Source: Methylocapsa sp.
GTDB taxonomy: Bacteria > Pseudomonadota > Alphaproteobacteria > Rhizobiales > Beijerinckiaceae
Assembly: GCA_003162995.1 (NCBI GenBank)
Contig: PLUZ01000182.1
Coordinates: 249-16,710 of the forward strand
Length of the DNA: 16,462 nt
Direction of reading: 5' to 3'
Under the pieces are notes generated by a model. That model saw nothing but the letters and a program-made list of their open reading frames with translations. It did not search any database and was not told the origin of the DNA. Position 1 is the stretch's first letter, and every line of letters starts with the position of its first letter. The position numbers and the translations under genes were made by a program. This document shows positions 14,755 to 16,462 of the stretch, one piece after another.

Positions 14755-16176
14755 TCACCCGCCGATCACCGTGGTAATCATTTCGCCGCCGCGCCCGATC
14801 GTCAATTTCCAATAATTGTGAGAGCGGCTCACCGCTTGTTCGAGATCGCGCGTCGTTTTGACGGGCGCATCATTGATGGCCATGACCACATCGCCGATTT
14901 GAAAATTGACCAGCGCCGCTTGCGAACCCGCCTCGATCGCGCTGATGACAACGCCCTCGCTTGTTCCGCGAATGGAGAGTTCCTCTGAGACGGCAGGCGA
15001 TAAATTGACCACGGTCGCGCCAGAGAAAGGCGAGCCCCCTTGGAGCTTGACCGGATCGCGGGCCGGGATTTCCGGGGCGGGAATCAGTTTAAGCGAAGCC
15101 GTGCCGGGTTTGCCGTTGCGGAGATAGGTCAAGGACGCCGTGCCGCCGAGCTGTTTCGTTGCCAGCCGGTAGCCGAGACCCTCGGGATCGTCGATGCTCT
15201 GACCATCAATGGCGGAGATAAGATCGCCGCGCCGCAAGCCCGCCTCGGCGGCCGGTCCGCCTGCGGAAAGATCCGTGATCAGAGCGCCCGTAGGCCGGTC
15301 AAGGCCAAGCGAATCGGCGATTTCCCTGGACACCGTTTGCAGGCTCGCCCCGAGCCACGGACGCCGAACCTGATGTCCTCCGCCCTTGGCTGCGGCAAGT
15401 ACGATCTTGACCATATTGACGGGGATGGCGAAGCCGATCCCAATCGAGCTTCCGGTCTGCGAAAAGATCGCGGAATTGATGCCGACAAGCCGTGCATGAA
15501 GATCGACGAGAGCGCCGCCCGAATTGCCCGGATTGATCGCCGCGTCTGTCTGAATGAAAAAGCCGTAATCTGAGATCCCGGCTTGCGTACGCGCAAGGGC
15601 CGAGACAATCCCCTGCGTCACCGTCTGTCCCACCGCGAAGGGGTTGCCGATGGCGAGAACAATGTCGCCGACCTCAAGCGCATCGGAATCCCCCAATTCC
15701 ATCACCGGAAAGTTCTCGCCACCCTTCAATCGCAAGACGACGAGGTCGGTCCGCTGATCACGCAGCACGATCTCTGCGTCGAACTCACGCTTATCGGCAA
15801 GCGCGACCTTTACATCCGTCATGCCCTCGATGACATGATAATTGGTGACGACGAGGCCAGACGCATCGACGAGGACACCGGAGCCGAGCGAGCGGGCGGT
15901 CAGGCTGCCTTGCCGCCCATTGCCGCCCTCGCCGAAGAAGTGTCTGAAAATCGGGTCGTCAAAAATGGGATTGCGCGGCCGCTTGTCGGTGCGCGAGGCG
16001 TAGACATTGACGACGGCGGGTTGGGCTTTCTTGACGACAGGCGCGAACGACAAAAAGACATCGTTCTGCGCCTGCGGCACTTGCCGCAAGGGCTCGGCGG
16101 AAGCGGCAAGCGGTGGCAGCAACATAAGAAAAGAAGTGGTCAGTGCCTGGAGCAAACGAAGCGGGGGCGTGTTCAT
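14755..16176 (-). CDS. degQ: Do/DegQ-type periplasmic serine endoprotease (HtrA family)
   Basis: HtrA proteases degrade or refold damaged proteins in the periplasm. The 473-aa precursor starts with a Sec signal peptide (residues 1-27, hydrophobic LLQALTTSFLMLLPPL, cleavage probably after AASA). The trypsin-like domain has the triad His114 (VVTNYHVIEG), Asp144 (RTDLVVL) and Ser219 (NPGNSGGALVD). Two PDZ domains follow at about 272-365 and 385-473. I chose ATG 16176 because it has GGAG seven bases upstream and starts directly before the signal peptide. ATG 16188 and longer starts add Arg-rich residues unsuited to a signal sequence. It lies 115 bp downstream of rplQ, as in many relatives. DegP and DegQ cannot be separated by sequence alone, so the symbol is approximate. 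Confidence 0.94.
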   Translation of the reverse strand: MNTPPLRLLQALTTSFLMLLPPLAASAEPLRQVPQAQNDVFLSFAPVVKKAQPAVVNVYASRTDKRPRNPIFDDPIFRHFFGEGGNGRQGSLTARSLGSGVLVDASGLVVTNYHVIEGMTDVKVALADKREFDAEIVLRDQRTDLVVLRLKGGENFPVMELGDSDALEVGDIVLAIGNPFAVGQTVTQGIVSALARTQAGISDYGFFIQTDAAINPGNSGGALVDLHARLVGINSAIFSQTGSSIGIGFAIPVNMVKIVLAAAKGGGHQVRRPWLGASLQTVSREIADSLGLDRPTGALITDLSAGGPAAEAGLRRGDLISAIDGQSIDDPEGLGYRLATKQLGGTASLTYLRNGKPGTASLKLIPAPEIPARDPVKLQGGSPFSGATVVNLSPAVSEELSIRGTSEGVVISAIEAGSQAALVNFQIGDVVMAINDAPVKTTRDLEQAVSRSHNYWKLTIGRGGEMITTVIGG

Positions 16177-16252
16177 GGATCGCTCCATACCAGTGAACTT
16201 GACCCTGCAGCGGTTTCTGCCCGGAAACCACCGGATCGCGTTGCGGAAAGGC

Positions 16253-16268
16253 GCCGCCGCGCGGCGGC
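16253..16268. other. Perfect 16-bp GC-only palindrome between rplQ and the protease gene
   Basis: GCCGCCGC is followed directly by its reverse complement GCGGCGGC. It lies 24 bp past the rplQ stop and could form a stem in the rplQ mRNA. Only CCTTT follows in that direction, so a role as terminator is doubtful. Confidence 0.35.
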
Positions 16269-16291
16269 CGTAGCCAGTTCCGGGATGCGCC

Positions 16292-16462
16292 TTAAGCCGC
16301 CGTCTCTTCTTCGGCCCCGAAGACCGGCCCGGAATCTTGCCCCTTGGCATCGACATCGCGGTCGACGAATTCGATCACCGCCATGGCTGCATTGTCACCA
16401 TAGCGGAATCCCGCCTTCAAGACACGTGTGTAGCCGCCATGCCGGTCCTTATAGCGCGGACC
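16292..16462 (-). CDS. rplQ: 50S ribosomal protein L17, C-terminal part, cut by the window edge
   Basis: L17 sits near the peptide exit tunnel of the large subunit. Only the last 56 residues are inside the window. They read [18 protein letters not shown], then [18 protein letters not shown], matching the L17 core (DRxGGYTRxxK, RxGDxAxMAxIE). An acidic, Ala-rich tail ends at TAA (complement at 16292-16294). Such tails are common in alphaproteobacterial L17. The gene normally follows rpoA at the end of the alpha ribosomal operon, which would lie beyond the right edge. Confidence 0.95.
   Translation of the reverse strand, partial: GPRYKDRHGGYTRVLKAGFRYGDNAAMAVIEFVDRDVDAKGQDSGPVFGAEEETAA

Noticed and set aside
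16177..16356. Longer N-terminus of the Do-like protease
   Set aside because: The extension is Arg/Gly/Pro-rich, runs through the GC palindrome into the 3' end of rplQ, and would bury the signal peptide.

Overview
The window reads as chromosomal DNA of a GC-rich alphaproteobacterium, most likely of the order Hyphomicrobiales (Rhizobiales). The evidence is the DnaA C-terminal signature, the dnaA-rpsT pairing, the rplQ / Do-like protease / rarA neighbourhood, and a fused trehalose synthase. The genus is not identified. Almost every gene is on the minus strand; only tsaD and a parA-like gene are on the plus strand.

Layout. Positions 1-1121 hold the N-terminal part of an EF-G-like translational GTPase that runs off the left edge. 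Positions 1253-3432 hold the divergent pair hemC (tetrapyrrole synthesis) and tsaD (tRNA t6A modification). They are separated by a compact array of CAAGGGAAT repeats containing two identical palindromes. Positions 3462-6227 hold ruvA, ruvC and dnaA in one orientation, with no ruvB following ruvA. Positions 6228-7102 are an AT-richer stretch without a convincing gene, lying between dnaA and the rpsT terminator. Then follow rpsT, a 393-bp spacer, and treS with a fused C-terminal maltokinase-like domain (7819-11082). In that domain the two key acidic kinase motifs are destroyed.

Positions 11245-16462 hold rarA, then a parA-like orphan on the opposite strand behind a very AT-rich leader, a UDP-glucuronate decarboxylase gene, a periplasmic Do/DegQ-type protease, and the 3' end of rplQ. 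In related bacteria rplQ, the protease gene and rarA commonly lie together, so parA and uxs look like an insertion. A short diverged copy of the protease gene's 3' end between uxs and parA is consistent with that.

How the genes relate. Most are housekeeping: replication initiation (DnaA), fork rescue and recombination (RarA, RuvA, RuvC), translation (S20, L17, the EF-G paralogue, t6A), haem synthesis and envelope protein quality control. Accessory functions are trehalose/maltose interconversion (TreS), nucleotide-sugar supply (UXS) and the ParA orphan. I found no complete mobile element, CRISPR array, tRNA or rRNA, and no defensible oriC. I found no clear new multi-gene system. The best leads are the TreS pseudokinase, the hemC-tsaD repeat array, and the parA/uxs insertion.
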